Assembly (NCBI GenBank): GCA_003290465.1
Contig: CP030759.1
Coordinates: 2,616,572 to 2,680,571, forward strand
Direction: 5' to 3'
Origin: Candidatus Sumerlaea chitinivorans
GTDB taxonomy: Bacteria > Sumerlaeota > Sumerlaeia > Sumerlaeales > Sumerlaeaceae
DNA: 64,000 nucleotides
Shown piece after piece: positions 28,231 to 36,579 of the stretch. Position 1 is the stretch's first letter. The number at the start of each line of letters is the position of its first letter. The position numbers and the translations under genes were made by a program. The notes beneath the pieces were generated by a model, which did not search any database, was not told the DNA's origin, and worked only from the letters and a program-made list of their open reading frames with translations.

Positions 28231-28965
28231 CTACTCTTCCGCGTATTCTTTGAGAATTCGCTTCTGAATTACGTTGGCGAGCTCAAGCGCGAATGCATCC
28301 ATTCGGCTCGTCAAGATAGCAATTTTATTTGTTAAATAGTTATAAAACACACTTGCTGGAATTGCAGCGAGCAGCCCCGCAATGGTTGCTGTGAGCGCTG
28401 TGGCCATTCCCGGAGCAAGAGCCGTGAGAGCAGCACTCCCGGCTCGACTAAGCGACTGGAAGGCGCCAAGGACGCCCCACACAGTACCAAACAGCCCGAT
28501 AAACGGCGCGACATTTGAAGTTGTGGCTAAAAAAATGAGGTAAGTCTCAAGGATGCGAATCTCCTCCGAAATCGTTCGCTCCAACACCCGTTCTAATCCC
28601 ACTCGAGCGGCAGTTAGGCGCTGTTCGGGGGTATAGCGAGGATTGCGATACCAGTTCTCAAGCTGCATCTCGAGATAGGCCTCACGAAAAATCTGTGCAA
28701 GGGGACTCTCTGGGTAGTCGTTCGAATGGCGAAACGCCTCCTCAAGGCTACCGCTCCCACCCATGCACCGTTCCATAAATTCGTCTGATTGCTTCGAAGC
28801 CGCATGGATACGTACCAACTTGTAAAAAATGATCGCCCACGAGATGATCGACAGCACGATGCATGCGATGAGGCAGAGTAGCCCCATGAAGTCACTATCA
28901 CGGATTGCTTGAAAGATGTTGACGTGATTTACGGCAATGCCACCAAGACTCAGCACCTTGTCCAC
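28231..28965 (-). CDS. ExbB/TolQ MotA-like proton channel protein
   Basis: 244 residues, GTG start 28965 after GGTGGAG. Three membrane segments: about 26-48 (FMGLLCLIACIVLSIISWAI), about 155-180 (APFIGLFGTVWGVLGAFQSL) and about 185-215 (APGMATALTATIAGLLAAIP). The GLFGTVWG and the conserved second cytosolic loop fit TolQ/ExbB. First gene of a three-gene operon with TolR- and TonB-like proteins. Confidence 0.92.
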   Translation of the reverse strand: MDKVLSLGGIAVNHVNIFQAIRDSDFMGLLCLIACIVLSIISWAIIFYKLVRIHAASKQSDEFMERCMGGSGSLEEAFRHSNDYPESPLAQIFREAYLEMQLENWYRNPRYTPEQRLTAARVGLERVLERTISEEIRILETYLIFLATTSNVAPFIGLFGTVWGVLGAFQSLSRAGSAALTALAPGMATALTATIAGLLAAIPASVFYNYLTNKIAILTSRMDAFALELANVIQKRILKEYAEE

Positions 28966-29054
28966 CTTACTCCACCTTATCAGCTTGATCTGCAGTCACT
29001 TAGCCAACATTGAGTCTCCGGCGGATGCTTTGGAGAGCAAACCGGCTCGCTGGG

Positions 29055-29987
29055 TTATTCGTCCGCGACGCCAAGTTGCGCACAGATCCGATCGAGCTCA
29101 TCTAACGATGTGTAATGAATCTCAATCTTTCCTCGTTGTGAATCGAATACCCTTACCTGTACCCGGCAAGCAAGGACCTCTTCAAGTCGATTGCGAAGGC
29201 GTTCAGCGAATTCGTCCTCTGCGCGCCTCTGCCTCGGTCGAGGCTTCCGCTCTGCTTTCGTTTTTTCCCCAAGCATTCGAAGCACCAACGCTTCGGTGTC
29301 CCGAACCGACAATCCCTTCTGCAGGACCTCGTTACGGACTTGGAGGCGCTCTTCGTCTGTGGGCAAAGCCAAGAGAGCGCGTCCGTGGCCAGCCGATAGA
29401 CGCCCTTCCTCAATGTCTCGCTGGAGAATTTCAGGTAAGTTAAGCAGGCGCAGTGTGTTAGCTACAGCCGGCCGGCTTTTTTCCACGCGGCTGGCAACCT
29501 CTTCATGAGTCAATCCGAAACGCTCGATGAGCACTTGATAGGCTCTCGCCTCTTCGATAGGATTTAAGTTTTCCCGCTGCAGGTTTTCGATGAGCGCATA
29601 CTCGAGTAATTCTTGGTCCGATAGTTTCAGCTCAATTGCTGGAATATGCTCCAAGCCCGCGAGTTGCGCAGCCCTCCAGCGGCGTTCACCTGCAACAAGC
29701 ACCCATTTGCTATCGCGGCGGGCAACGAGGACCGGCTGAATCACCCCCCGCACTCGAACGGATTCGGCCAACTCGCGCAGCCCTTCCTCATCGAAGACCT
29801 CCCGGGGCTGAAATGGATTTGGGGCCAAGTCGCTCACTGGGAGGTGACGGATGGATTGACTAGTGTCCCGAAAGTCCGAAGTCGGAGTAACCGCAACTTC
29901 CTCAGCCGGACGTGGATTACCTGAGGAGCCCGGGACAGGAAGAAGCGCCGCAAGGCCCTTACCGAGTCCGCGTTTTTTCGACTGCAT
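29055..29987 (-). CDS. parB: Chromosome partitioning protein ParB
   Basis: 310 residues from ATG 29987 (GGAGG at 6 nt), overlapping the end of parA by 29 bp. The N-terminus SKKRGLGKGLAALLP is the ParA-contacting peptide. The CTP-binding ParB/Srx domain is visible: PNPFQPREVFDEEGLRELAE, GVIQPVLVARR and AGERRWRAAQLAG. The HTH centre (LTHEEVASRVEKSRPAVANT) follows, with a dimerisation domain at the C-terminus. It binds parS, loads as a CTP-dependent clamp and works with ParA in origin segregation. Confidence 0.96.
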   Translation of the reverse strand: MQSKKRGLGKGLAALLPVPGSSGNPRPAEEVAVTPTSDFRDTSQSIRHLPVSDLAPNPFQPREVFDEEGLRELAESVRVRGVIQPVLVARRDSKWVLVAGERRWRAAQLAGLEHIPAIELKLSDQELLEYALIENLQRENLNPIEEARAYQVLIERFGLTHEEVASRVEKSRPAVANTLRLLNLPEILQRDIEEGRLSAGHGRALLALPTDEERLQVRNEVLQKGLSVRDTEALVLRMLGEKTKAERKPRPRQRRAEDEFAERLRNRLEEVLACRVQVRVFDSQRGKIEIHYTSLDELDRICAQLGVADE

Positions 29988-30729
29988 GAATGACCTCCTC
30001 CGTGAGGGCGATGTAATTTTGAGCACCGGCACTACGCCAGTCATAAAAGATGATTGGTTTGCCGTGACTTGGAGCTTCGGCAAGCCGCACGGACCGTGCA
30101 ATGGGAGTGCGAAAAACTCGGTCGCCAAAATGGGCGCGAACTTCTGACACCACCTGCTGGGCAATGTTTAAACGCCCATCGTACATGGTCATCACGATCC
30201 CCAAGATGTCGAGCGACGGGTTGATGGAAGCGCGAACCCGCTCGATCGTTTGAAGCAGAAGCGTCAGTCCTTCCAATGCGTAATACTCGCATTGGACAGG
30301 GATGATTAGGCTTTCGGCTGCCGCCAGAACGTTCAGGGTTAAGATCCCTAAGGAGGGGGGGGCATCTAACAAGATATACTGATACGAGGATGACACCTCG
30401 GCGAGTGCATCACGAAGTCTAAACTCGCGCCTTTCAAAATCGAGCAGTTCGATTTCGGCACCGTAGAGATTGGCTTCTGACGGCACAAGCGACAGGTGCT
30501 CAACAAACGTTTCGCGGGTCGCGCTTAGGATCGGCACACCTTCGATGAGTACATTGTAAATCGAAGGCGGCGACTTCTCAACACCCACGGCCGAGGTGGT
30601 GTTGGCTTGGGGGTCAACATCTACGAGAAGGACGGAGCGTTGCGCGGCTGCCAGACAAGCCGCCAGATTCACCGCTGTGGTCGTTTTTCCAACTCCCCCC
30701 TTTTGATTCACAAATCCAATGACTGGCAC
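29959..30729 (-). CDS. parA: Chromosome partitioning ATPase ParA (Soj-like)
   Basis: 256 residues. Deviant Walker A motif at 10-17 (KGGVGKTT), Walker A' segment SVLLVDVDPQAN and YILLDAPPSLGILT. No N-terminal HTH, as in chromosomal Soj-type proteins. It forms DNA-bound dimers released by ParB. Upstream (30730-30905) lie two parS sites. Confidence 0.96.
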   Translation of the reverse strand: MPVIGFVNQKGGVGKTTTAVNLAACLAAAQRSVLLVDVDPQANTTSAVGVEKSPPSIYNVLIEGVPILSATRETFVEHLSLVPSEANLYGAEIELLDFERREFRLRDALAEVSSSYQYILLDAPPSLGILTLNVLAAAESLIIPVQCEYYALEGLTLLLQTIERVRASINPSLDILGIVMTMYDGRLNIAQQVVSEVRAHFGDRVFRTPIARSVRLAEAPSHGKPIIFYDWRSAGAQNYIALTEEVIHAVEKTRTR

Positions 30730-30832
30730 CCTCTTCTCCTTTGCCTGCCGTCGAAAGACTAACGCTACTTGGGGTAGAAAGCCAAGGAAGATCTACCAGT
30801 AGTGGATAGATTGTATTGCTCAACAAAAAAAA

Positions 30833-30848
30833 TGTTTCACGTGAAACT
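30833..30848. promoter_or_regulatory. parS site, one mismatch
   Basis: TGTTTCACGTGAAACT differs from the canonical 16-bp parS palindrome at its last base. It lies 104 bp upstream of parA. Confidence 0.85.
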
Positions 30849-30883
30849 TCGCTCAGAGGCCCAAATCAAAAAGCCTGCCCACC

Positions 30884-30899
30884 TGTTTCACGTGAAACA
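30884..30899. promoter_or_regulatory. parS site, perfect
   Basis: TGTTTCACGTGAAACA is the exact canonical parS palindrome bound by ParB. It is 51 bp from the other site, just downstream of the FmdB-type gene's stop. Confidence 0.95.
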
Positions 30900-30905
30900 C
30901 CGTGC

Positions 30906-31166
30906 CTACTCAGATTTGCTCGAGTCTGTCTTTTCCGCCGACTTGTTTTCCCCCGACTTTGTTTCCTTTGACGATCCGTTCCCGCTGCGCTTATAGTCCG
31001 TAATGTAAAAACCGCTTCCTTTAAAGATGAGGCCCGACCCCGAACTTACCAAGCGTTCCAGCCGTCCACCACATTTTTCGCAGACCTTCTTCGGCTCCTC
31101 ACTCATCCGCTGGAAGTACTCGAACTCCTCGCCACAGCTTGTGCACGCATATTCGTAAGTCGGCAT
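30906..31166 (-). CDS. FmdB-family zinc ribbon protein
   Basis: 86 residues from ATG 31166 (GGAGGTGAGG before it). The N-terminus MPTYEYACTSCGEEFEYFQR is the hallmark of the family (CxxC, then KVCEKCGG as the second zinc knuckle). The C-terminal half is a Lys/Ser/Glu-rich tail. FmdB proteins are called putative regulatory proteins, but their role is not established. The frame extends upstream to 31403, but only the proposed start fits the family. Confidence 0.88.
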   Translation of the reverse strand: MPTYEYACTSCGEEFEYFQRMSEEPKKVCEKCGGRLERLVSSGSGLIFKGSGFYITDYKRSGNGSSKETKSGENKSAEKTDSSKSE

Positions 31167-31262
31167 CGCATCCTCACCTCCGCATGATTTGAGTTGCAAT
31201 TTGCCTCTAACATACACAAGACGCCGAATGTTCATTTGGCGAGCTGAACCGCGAGGTGCTGC

Positions 31263-32717
31263 GTGACTAAGGTGTTTCTCATTGGTCCGGGACCTATCTG
31301 GGGGCCGGAGACAACGTTTTTCAATGCTCAGGCGCTTCGGACATGGCAAATTGCCACGGTCTTGCGGGAATCCGGTCACGAGGTCATCCTCACCATCCTC
31401 CAAACCGAAGGCGCTGCAAGAAAGGAACCAAATCAGCCTCCTTTAATAGCGGGAGAAAAGGACGGTCTACCTTACGCAACAGTCAATGCCGCCGACCCAG
31501 CTGAAATTGTGCCCATTGTTCAATCGCGGTTCGACCAATATGAATCGGATTGTCTCGTGGCTATCAATCTCAACGCCGCCTGGATCGCAAGCCAACTCGC
31601 CACATCTCACCCCATGTGGGTGGACCTCTATGGGCACTTGATGGGAGAAGCGCAAGCAAAAAGCTGCCGTTACAATTCTGACGACTATCTCGCCCACTTC
31701 TGGGCTCGAGAGCGTCTTGTCCTACGGCGGGGGGACCGGTTCTCCACCGCATCCTATTGCCAAATGTACGCCACACTCGGTGAGCTGGGCGCAGTCGGGC
31801 GCCTAAATCAATACACCCCAACCCATCCCTTCGTGGACGTAATTCCCGCGGCGGCAAGCCGGATATTTCTCGAAATCCCAAACCTCCGTCCCCCCTTCTT
31901 ATTTCGCGGAAAGCGATTTCCACCTGACGCTTTCGCTGTGCTATGGAGTGGGGGCTTCAATACGTGGACAGATCCCCAAGCCCTTGCGGGGGCTTTGTCC
32001 TTAGCAATGGAGCGCGACAAAAACATCTATTTCGTCGCGACCGGCGCGGCCATCCCCGGCCACGATGAAATCACCTACCAGCAGTTTGTCTCAGAAATGG
32101 AAAAGTCCGGGTACGCGGATCGCTGCCTGCTTCTCGGCTGGATCGAAGCGAAAGATCTACCAGCCCTCTACCGTGAGTGCGACCTCGGGCTCAATATGGA
32201 TGCTTTGAACTACGAAACACTCTTCGGCACGAGGACGCGTCTCGTAAATATGATGGCTGCGGGACTCCCAATCCTCACCACCCTTGGAACAGAACTTTCT
32301 GAAATCATCCGCGAATACCAACTTGGTTACACCGTGAAAGTGGGAGACGTCCAAGGTTACGCCGACATGATTCTACACGCAGCCCGCAACACTGCCGAGC
32401 GGCGCACTCTTGCGGCGAAAGCCCGTCAATACGCGCTTACCCATTTCTCAGAGCAAGCTGTCGCTCGCCCACTTCTGCGTTGGATTCAAAACCCGAGCCG
32501 CGCGCCCGATAACGAAGAAAAAATTCACCGCTTCCCAAATATCAAAAACCCCCTCGAGGCCGCCTTGTCCCCCCTTGAACTTGAACTTAAGACTCTCAGC
32601 GAAATCCCGCTGGAAGAACTGCTTGCAGCCCACCGGGATCTCCGAATAATTCGCAACAAACCATTGGTGCGGATATACCGGAGCCTAAAGCGATGGTTTC
32701 GGACGCCCGAACAGTAG
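31263..32717 (+). CDS. Glycosyltransferase, GT4-like
   Basis: 484 residues, GTG start. The N-terminal Rossmann domain starts VFLIGPGPIWGPETTFFNAQ. The C-terminal domain shows the GT-B pattern: VLWSGGFNTWTDPQALAGAL, then RCLLLGWIEAKDLPALYREC and a donor-binding region with ETLFGTRTRLVNMMAAGLPI. This suits a nucleotide-sugar dependent retaining transferase acting on surface glycans. No neighbouring glycan genes indicate a substrate. It converges with the next gene, with 13 bp between the stops. Confidence 0.75.
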   Translation: MTKVFLIGPGPIWGPETTFFNAQALRTWQIATVLRESGHEVILTILQTEGAARKEPNQPPLIAGEKDGLPYATVNAADPAEIVPIVQSRFDQYESDCLVAINLNAAWIASQLATSHPMWVDLYGHLMGEAQAKSCRYNSDDYLAHFWARERLVLRRGDRFSTASYCQMYATLGELGAVGRLNQYTPTHPFVDVIPAAASRIFLEIPNLRPPFLFRGKRFPPDAFAVLWSGGFNTWTDPQALAGALSLAMERDKNIYFVATGAAIPGHDEITYQQFVSEMEKSGYADRCLLLGWIEAKDLPALYRECDLGLNMDALNYETLFGTRTRLVNMMAAGLPILTTLGTELSEIIREYQLGYTVKVGDVQGYADMILHAARNTAERRTLAAKARQYALTHFSEQAVARPLLRWIQNPSRAPDNEEKIHRFPNIKNPLEAALSPLELELKTLSEIPLEELLAAHRDLRIIRNKPLVRIYRSLKRWFRTPEQ

Positions 32718-32730
32718 CATCGTCGCTGCT

Positions 32731-33729
32731 TTACTTGCCCGCGGTAAGTGAGAATTCCCGAATCTCAACCGGTGTCAACGTGCGATCCTCTTTCACAAAC
32801 TGTTGTACCAATACCCCCGAGATTTCAACCGGTCCGCTTGTCGTTGAACTTGTTCGCCTTGCCTGAATGCTTACGGTTGGTTGTTCCGCAAAAACCTTTA
32901 AACGTCCGACCTTCGTCGCCACCTCGCTGACCTTTCCGACAAGCTTTGGTGTATCCACGATCCAACCTTTGACCGGATTCGGGAAAAAGTACAATCCACG
33001 CGCCTCTCCCGAATCCTCCCTGACAATCCCAAATGTTTTTGGAGGAACTTCAGCTCGAAGCTCAGCTGTCAGGCCCGACGAAGTGATCGTCGTATCAACT
33101 CGAACATTCTCCGGGATGCCCTCAACCGGCACTAAACTCGCAAAACGCTCAAAAATCTCGCGGTTGGCCGGCTGCGCCTCGCCCACGGGCAACTCCATCT
33201 CCAACGACTTCCTTGCATCGCGACACTCATCCTCGCGACACATCAGCCACCGAACCCTTGCTCTCACCTTAACGTTTTTTGCCTCTGGCCTCAGGGTAAC
33301 GTCCCTGACCGTCACAAACAACAGCGTCTCACCGGCGTAGCCGTAGGATATCACCCCACCGGCACCTCGAAACACCACTGGAACAGGATAGACAGTTTCC
33401 ACTGAACTCGTCGTGATTTCGCCCAAATCCCATTCTATCTTCGTAGCAAACCCGCTTTCCCCCGGATTTTTCCAATAAATGTGCCACGCAGGAGCAATCT
33501 GAAACCTCACGCCGAGACGGATCACGCCACCCTGCGTTACAGCTGTCCTGTCCGCTAAGAGGTCAAGGGCTACAGGTATATCCTGTGGTTGGGGGCTACT
33601 TGCTAAGAGGCTCGTCGTCCCCCAAAGGCCAAATGCCAATGCCGTCAAGATTTGTTTATACCAATGCGTTCCCACAGATAGAAATGGCGGTTTTCCCAAA
33701 TCTTTTCTGCTTGCTTTCAACATTGTCAT
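32731..33729 (-). CDS. Exported protein with DsbD N-terminal-type domain
   Basis: 332 residues from ATG 33729 (GAGG at 6 nt). A signal peptide (about 26-44, QILTALAFGLWGTTSLLA) leads into a domain with APAWHIYWKNPGESG and VRWLMCREDECRDAR, characteristic of the DsbD N-terminal (alpha) domain and related periplasmic proteins. The two cysteines in CREDEC may be redox active. Full DsbD has eight membrane helices and a thioredoxin domain; both are absent, so this is a stand-alone periplasmic domain. A partner is not seen here. Confidence 0.72.
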   Translation of the reverse strand: MTMLKASRKDLGKPPFLSVGTHWYKQILTALAFGLWGTTSLLASSPQPQDIPVALDLLADRTAVTQGGVIRLGVRFQIAPAWHIYWKNPGESGFATKIEWDLGEITTSSVETVYPVPVVFRGAGGVISYGYAGETLLFVTVRDVTLRPEAKNVKVRARVRWLMCREDECRDARKSLEMELPVGEAQPANREIFERFASLVPVEGIPENVRVDTTITSSGLTAELRAEVPPKTFGIVREDSGEARGLYFFPNPVKGWIVDTPKLVGKVSEVATKVGRLKVFAEQPTVSIQARRTSSTTSGPVEISGVLVQQFVKEDRTLTPVEIREFSLTAGK

Positions 33730-33755
33730 CTCTGACCTCACAATTGTTAGGATAT

Positions 33756-35009
33756 TTACTGAACTATTCTTTGTCCCACCGAGACGATGGTCGGCTCAAC
33801 AAGGTATTTGCGCGCAACCCGATGGAGTTCATCCGTTCCTACTTTTCGAATGAGCTCTGGGTAGAGCTCATCCATGGCATAACCCCGTCCGACGGTTTCC
33901 CAATAGCCAAGGTAAAAGGCTCGTCGAGCGTTTCGTTGATGGTCAATCAGGTTCTTCCCTACCACATAGTTCTTGGCCCGCTCGAGCTCTTCTTCCGGTA
34001 CACGTTCTTCTCGAATTCTCGAGAACTCTTCGAGCATGAGGTCGCGAGCCAGCTCAACCGACTCGTGCTTCGTCCCAATATACCCAGCTAAATGACCGCC
34101 CCGGACGTGGAAGCTCACGAGGGACCCCGTAGCATACGCCAACCCCATCCCCTCCCGCAGCTTGACAAATAGCCTACTTGACATCCCTTCGCCGAGAACG
34201 CTGTTTAAGACCCTCAGCGCCACCCAATCTTCGCTCGATATCGGACAAGCCGGAAACCCCACGATGAGGAAGCTTTGCTCAAATTCCCGATCAATATGTA
34301 TAGTTTTATTCCTCACATACAAGGGTTCAGGGATCACTCCCTCCATCGGAGCTGTCGGGCGAGCAATAACGACGGCGTTTAAGAGCTCTCGGACCCGATC
34401 GGGGTCAAAATTCCCCACACAAACATAGAGAGCCGCCGATGGGTCCACGAAGTTTCCATAAAGAGCCACCGCCTGCTCGGCGCGAAACTCCTTAACAGTC
34501 TCCAGTTCTCCTAGCCGCGAAAACCCATAGGAGTGTTCCCCATAGAGGGCTCGGAGGAAAGCCCGCTGCGTCACCGCAAGTTTATCGTCCATTTGCTCGC
34601 GAATTGCTGCAAGGGTGCTTTGGCGCTCCTTCTCAAACTCTGCCGGCTCGAAGCTTGGCTCCTGCAGCACCTCAAAAAAGATGTTCAGCGACGGCTCCAG
34701 TGCATCATCCGTGCAAACCATGCTCCCTAAACTGAAATCTTGAAATACCTCGAAGGAGATCGAGGTTCCTAAACTTTCGATAGCGAAGGCGAGTTCATCG
34801 GCAGTCCTACGCTTCGTGCCCCTGAGTAACATTCGCAGCGTGATGCCCACAAGTCCGGCTTCGTCTGCCCGCTCTATCGCACCGGGGATTGGTAGAAACG
34901 CGCAAAGAGCAACTATCTGATTTGCCTGCGAAGGCACCAAGAGCACCCGAGCTCCACACGTCAGTCTTTCGTCAATAATGTTACTTGACATTGGTTCGCG
35001 GTTTCCCAA
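33756..35009 (-). CDS. M16-family peptidase-like protein, catalytically inactive subunit
   Basis: 417 residues with M16 fold features (EFEKERQSTLAAIREQMDDK, LFVKLREGMGLAYATGS, FYLGYWETVGRG). The region that should hold the zinc motif HxxEH reads GLVGITLRMLLRGT, so all three metal/catalytic residues are missing. Bacterial M16B proteases work as pairs of one active and one inactive chain; the gene lies 6 nt after the active one. The start is TTG 35009 (GGAG at 9 nt) or ATG 34991. Confidence 0.85.
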   Translation of the reverse strand: MGNREPMSSNIIDERLTCGARVLLVPSQANQIVALCAFLPIPGAIERADEAGLVGITLRMLLRGTKRRTADELAFAIESLGTSISFEVFQDFSLGSMVCTDDALEPSLNIFFEVLQEPSFEPAEFEKERQSTLAAIREQMDDKLAVTQRAFLRALYGEHSYGFSRLGELETVKEFRAEQAVALYGNFVDPSAALYVCVGNFDPDRVRELLNAVVIARPTAPMEGVIPEPLYVRNKTIHIDREFEQSFLIVGFPACPISSEDWVALRVLNSVLGEGMSSRLFVKLREGMGLAYATGSLVSFHVRGGHLAGYIGTKHESVELARDLMLEEFSRIREERVPEEELERAKNYVVGKNLIDHQRNARRAFYLGYWETVGRGYAMDELYPELIRKVGTDELHRVARKYLVEPTIVSVGQRIVQ

Positions 35010-35015
35010 CTATAT

Positions 35016-36296
35016 TCACTCCACGCTATGCGTTCCCGACTTTGGTGTGACTGAAACGACTGTCTCCTCGGAGAGAAGGTAATCCGTGACACACCTAACC
35101 ACGTCCTCGCGGGTGATACTCATAACTTCTGCCAGATACCTCTCGTAAAACTCCAGTCCCCCCGTTAGCGTCAGATAGTACCCGATCATGCTGGATTGGC
35201 CAGTTGTAGTCTCAGTTCCAAAACAAAACTCGTTTCGCAGCACGCGCTTAGCCTTCGCCAACTCCTCCTCCGAAGGTGGAGAAACTCTCAGACCACGAAT
35301 GACAGAGATTGCTTCCTCGACTGCGCGTTCCGCCCGAGCCTCGTCGCACGTGGCCCCGACATAGAACACGCTTTCAAACCGATGGGTCGGGAAACCCGCC
35401 CAAATCGTGTCCACAAGCTGCAATTCGTGCTTCAGCTTCCGATAGAGTCTCGAACTTCGTCCCTCACCCAAGATCGTGGCGGCAACGTCCATTGCCAAAA
35501 CATCCCGACGCCGTTCCAACGAGGGAGCAGGCAGAACGATCGCAAGGTAGACCTCGCTCACGTCCTTTGGATGCGTCACTCGGCGCCCACAATTGTAGCG
35601 AGTCTCAGATTCGGGCAATGCAGGCTCTTCAAAAGCTCTCTGGAACTGCTCGAACGAACGCGCCACAGCTGAATATGCATCGTCTGAGTGCACATCCCCT
35701 ACAATCAAGACACTCATGTTTGAAGGCGCGTACATGCGCCGGTAGTAGTCAACCAACTGCGAGTGCTTGAGATTTGAAATGGACTCAAACGTGCCAAGGA
35801 CGGTACGCCGGTAAGGTCCAGACGCGTACGCCACTCCATAGAGTGCATCAAATAAGAAGCCCCATGGATCGTCCTGTTTGCGCCGAAATTCCTCCAGGAT
35901 GACTTCCCGTTCTTTTTCGAACTCTTTCGGATCTAACGTAGGGCGCTGGATCATCTCTGAAATTGCATCAAGCGCAACGTCGAAAAAAGCAGCCCCAACC
36001 GTGACGTGGTAGTGGGTAAAATCCATCGAAGTTGCGGCATTCCATACTCCACCAACACTTGTAATGAGCTTGTCGAGTTCCCCCACTCCGTACCGCTCCG
36101 TTCCTTTGAACATCATGTGCTCGAGGAAATGTGAGACCCCGTTGATCTCATCGTTTTCATATGCCGAACCCGCTTTGACCCACACATCGATGGTCACGAC
36201 GCGGTTGGGCATGGACTTCGTCACAACGGTAAGACCATTCTCCAGCCGTCGCACTTTTGCCTCAGAGGGATTCCCTAAACTCATTCTTGTACTCAT
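35016..36296 (-). CDS. M16-family zinc peptidase, active subunit
   Basis: 426 residues from ATG 36296. The inverted zinc motif is HFLEH (56-60), with Glu59 as the general base. Other family marks are GTERYGVGELDKLITSVGGV, EREVILEEFRRKQDDPWGFL and LYRKLKHELQLVDTIWAG. No signal peptide is obvious from this start; the frame extends further upstream to 36377. It forms an operon with the inactive partner. Probably degrades peptides; the cellular role is unknown. Confidence 0.9.
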   Translation of the reverse strand: MSTRMSLGNPSEAKVRRLENGLTVVTKSMPNRVVTIDVWVKAGSAYENDEINGVSHFLEHMMFKGTERYGVGELDKLITSVGGVWNAATSMDFTHYHVTVGAAFFDVALDAISEMIQRPTLDPKEFEKEREVILEEFRRKQDDPWGFLFDALYGVAYASGPYRRTVLGTFESISNLKHSQLVDYYRRMYAPSNMSVLIVGDVHSDDAYSAVARSFEQFQRAFEEPALPESETRYNCGRRVTHPKDVSEVYLAIVLPAPSLERRRDVLAMDVAATILGEGRSSRLYRKLKHELQLVDTIWAGFPTHRFESVFYVGATCDEARAERAVEEAISVIRGLRVSPPSEEELAKAKRVLRNEFCFGTETTTGQSSMIGYYLTLTGGLEFYERYLAEVMSITREDVVRCVTDYLLSEETVVSVTPKSGTHSVE

Positions 36297-36462
36297 CTTA
36301 GACTCTACACTACCGCAAAAGGGCAAAGATCTGGTCCAATTTTCTGCGAAATGTGGCATTCGCATGACATTATGCAAATCTCAAAAAAAGACGAATGCAT
36401 CCGTTTTCCTGTGGTAGCGTTCGCCTGAAACGTCCTAAGCTTGCTGGGTTGTAGGCAAAAAC

Positions 36463-36482
36463 GAGTATTGAATACGATACTC
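36463..36482. promoter_or_regulatory. Inverted repeat upstream of the DUF4912 gene
   Basis: GAGTAT and ATACTC flank an 8-nt centre (TGAATACG), about 100 bp before the DUF4912 gene and between divergent genes. It could be an operator for either; no regulator is known. Confidence 0.3.
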
Positions 36483-36579
36483 ATTATCGTGTGAACCGAA
36501 TGCGGGCGCGGAGAGATGCGCTTTGCGAATCATCATTCCGCAATGCCCCGTCGGGAACTGACGTAGGGAGCTGCGAGAA

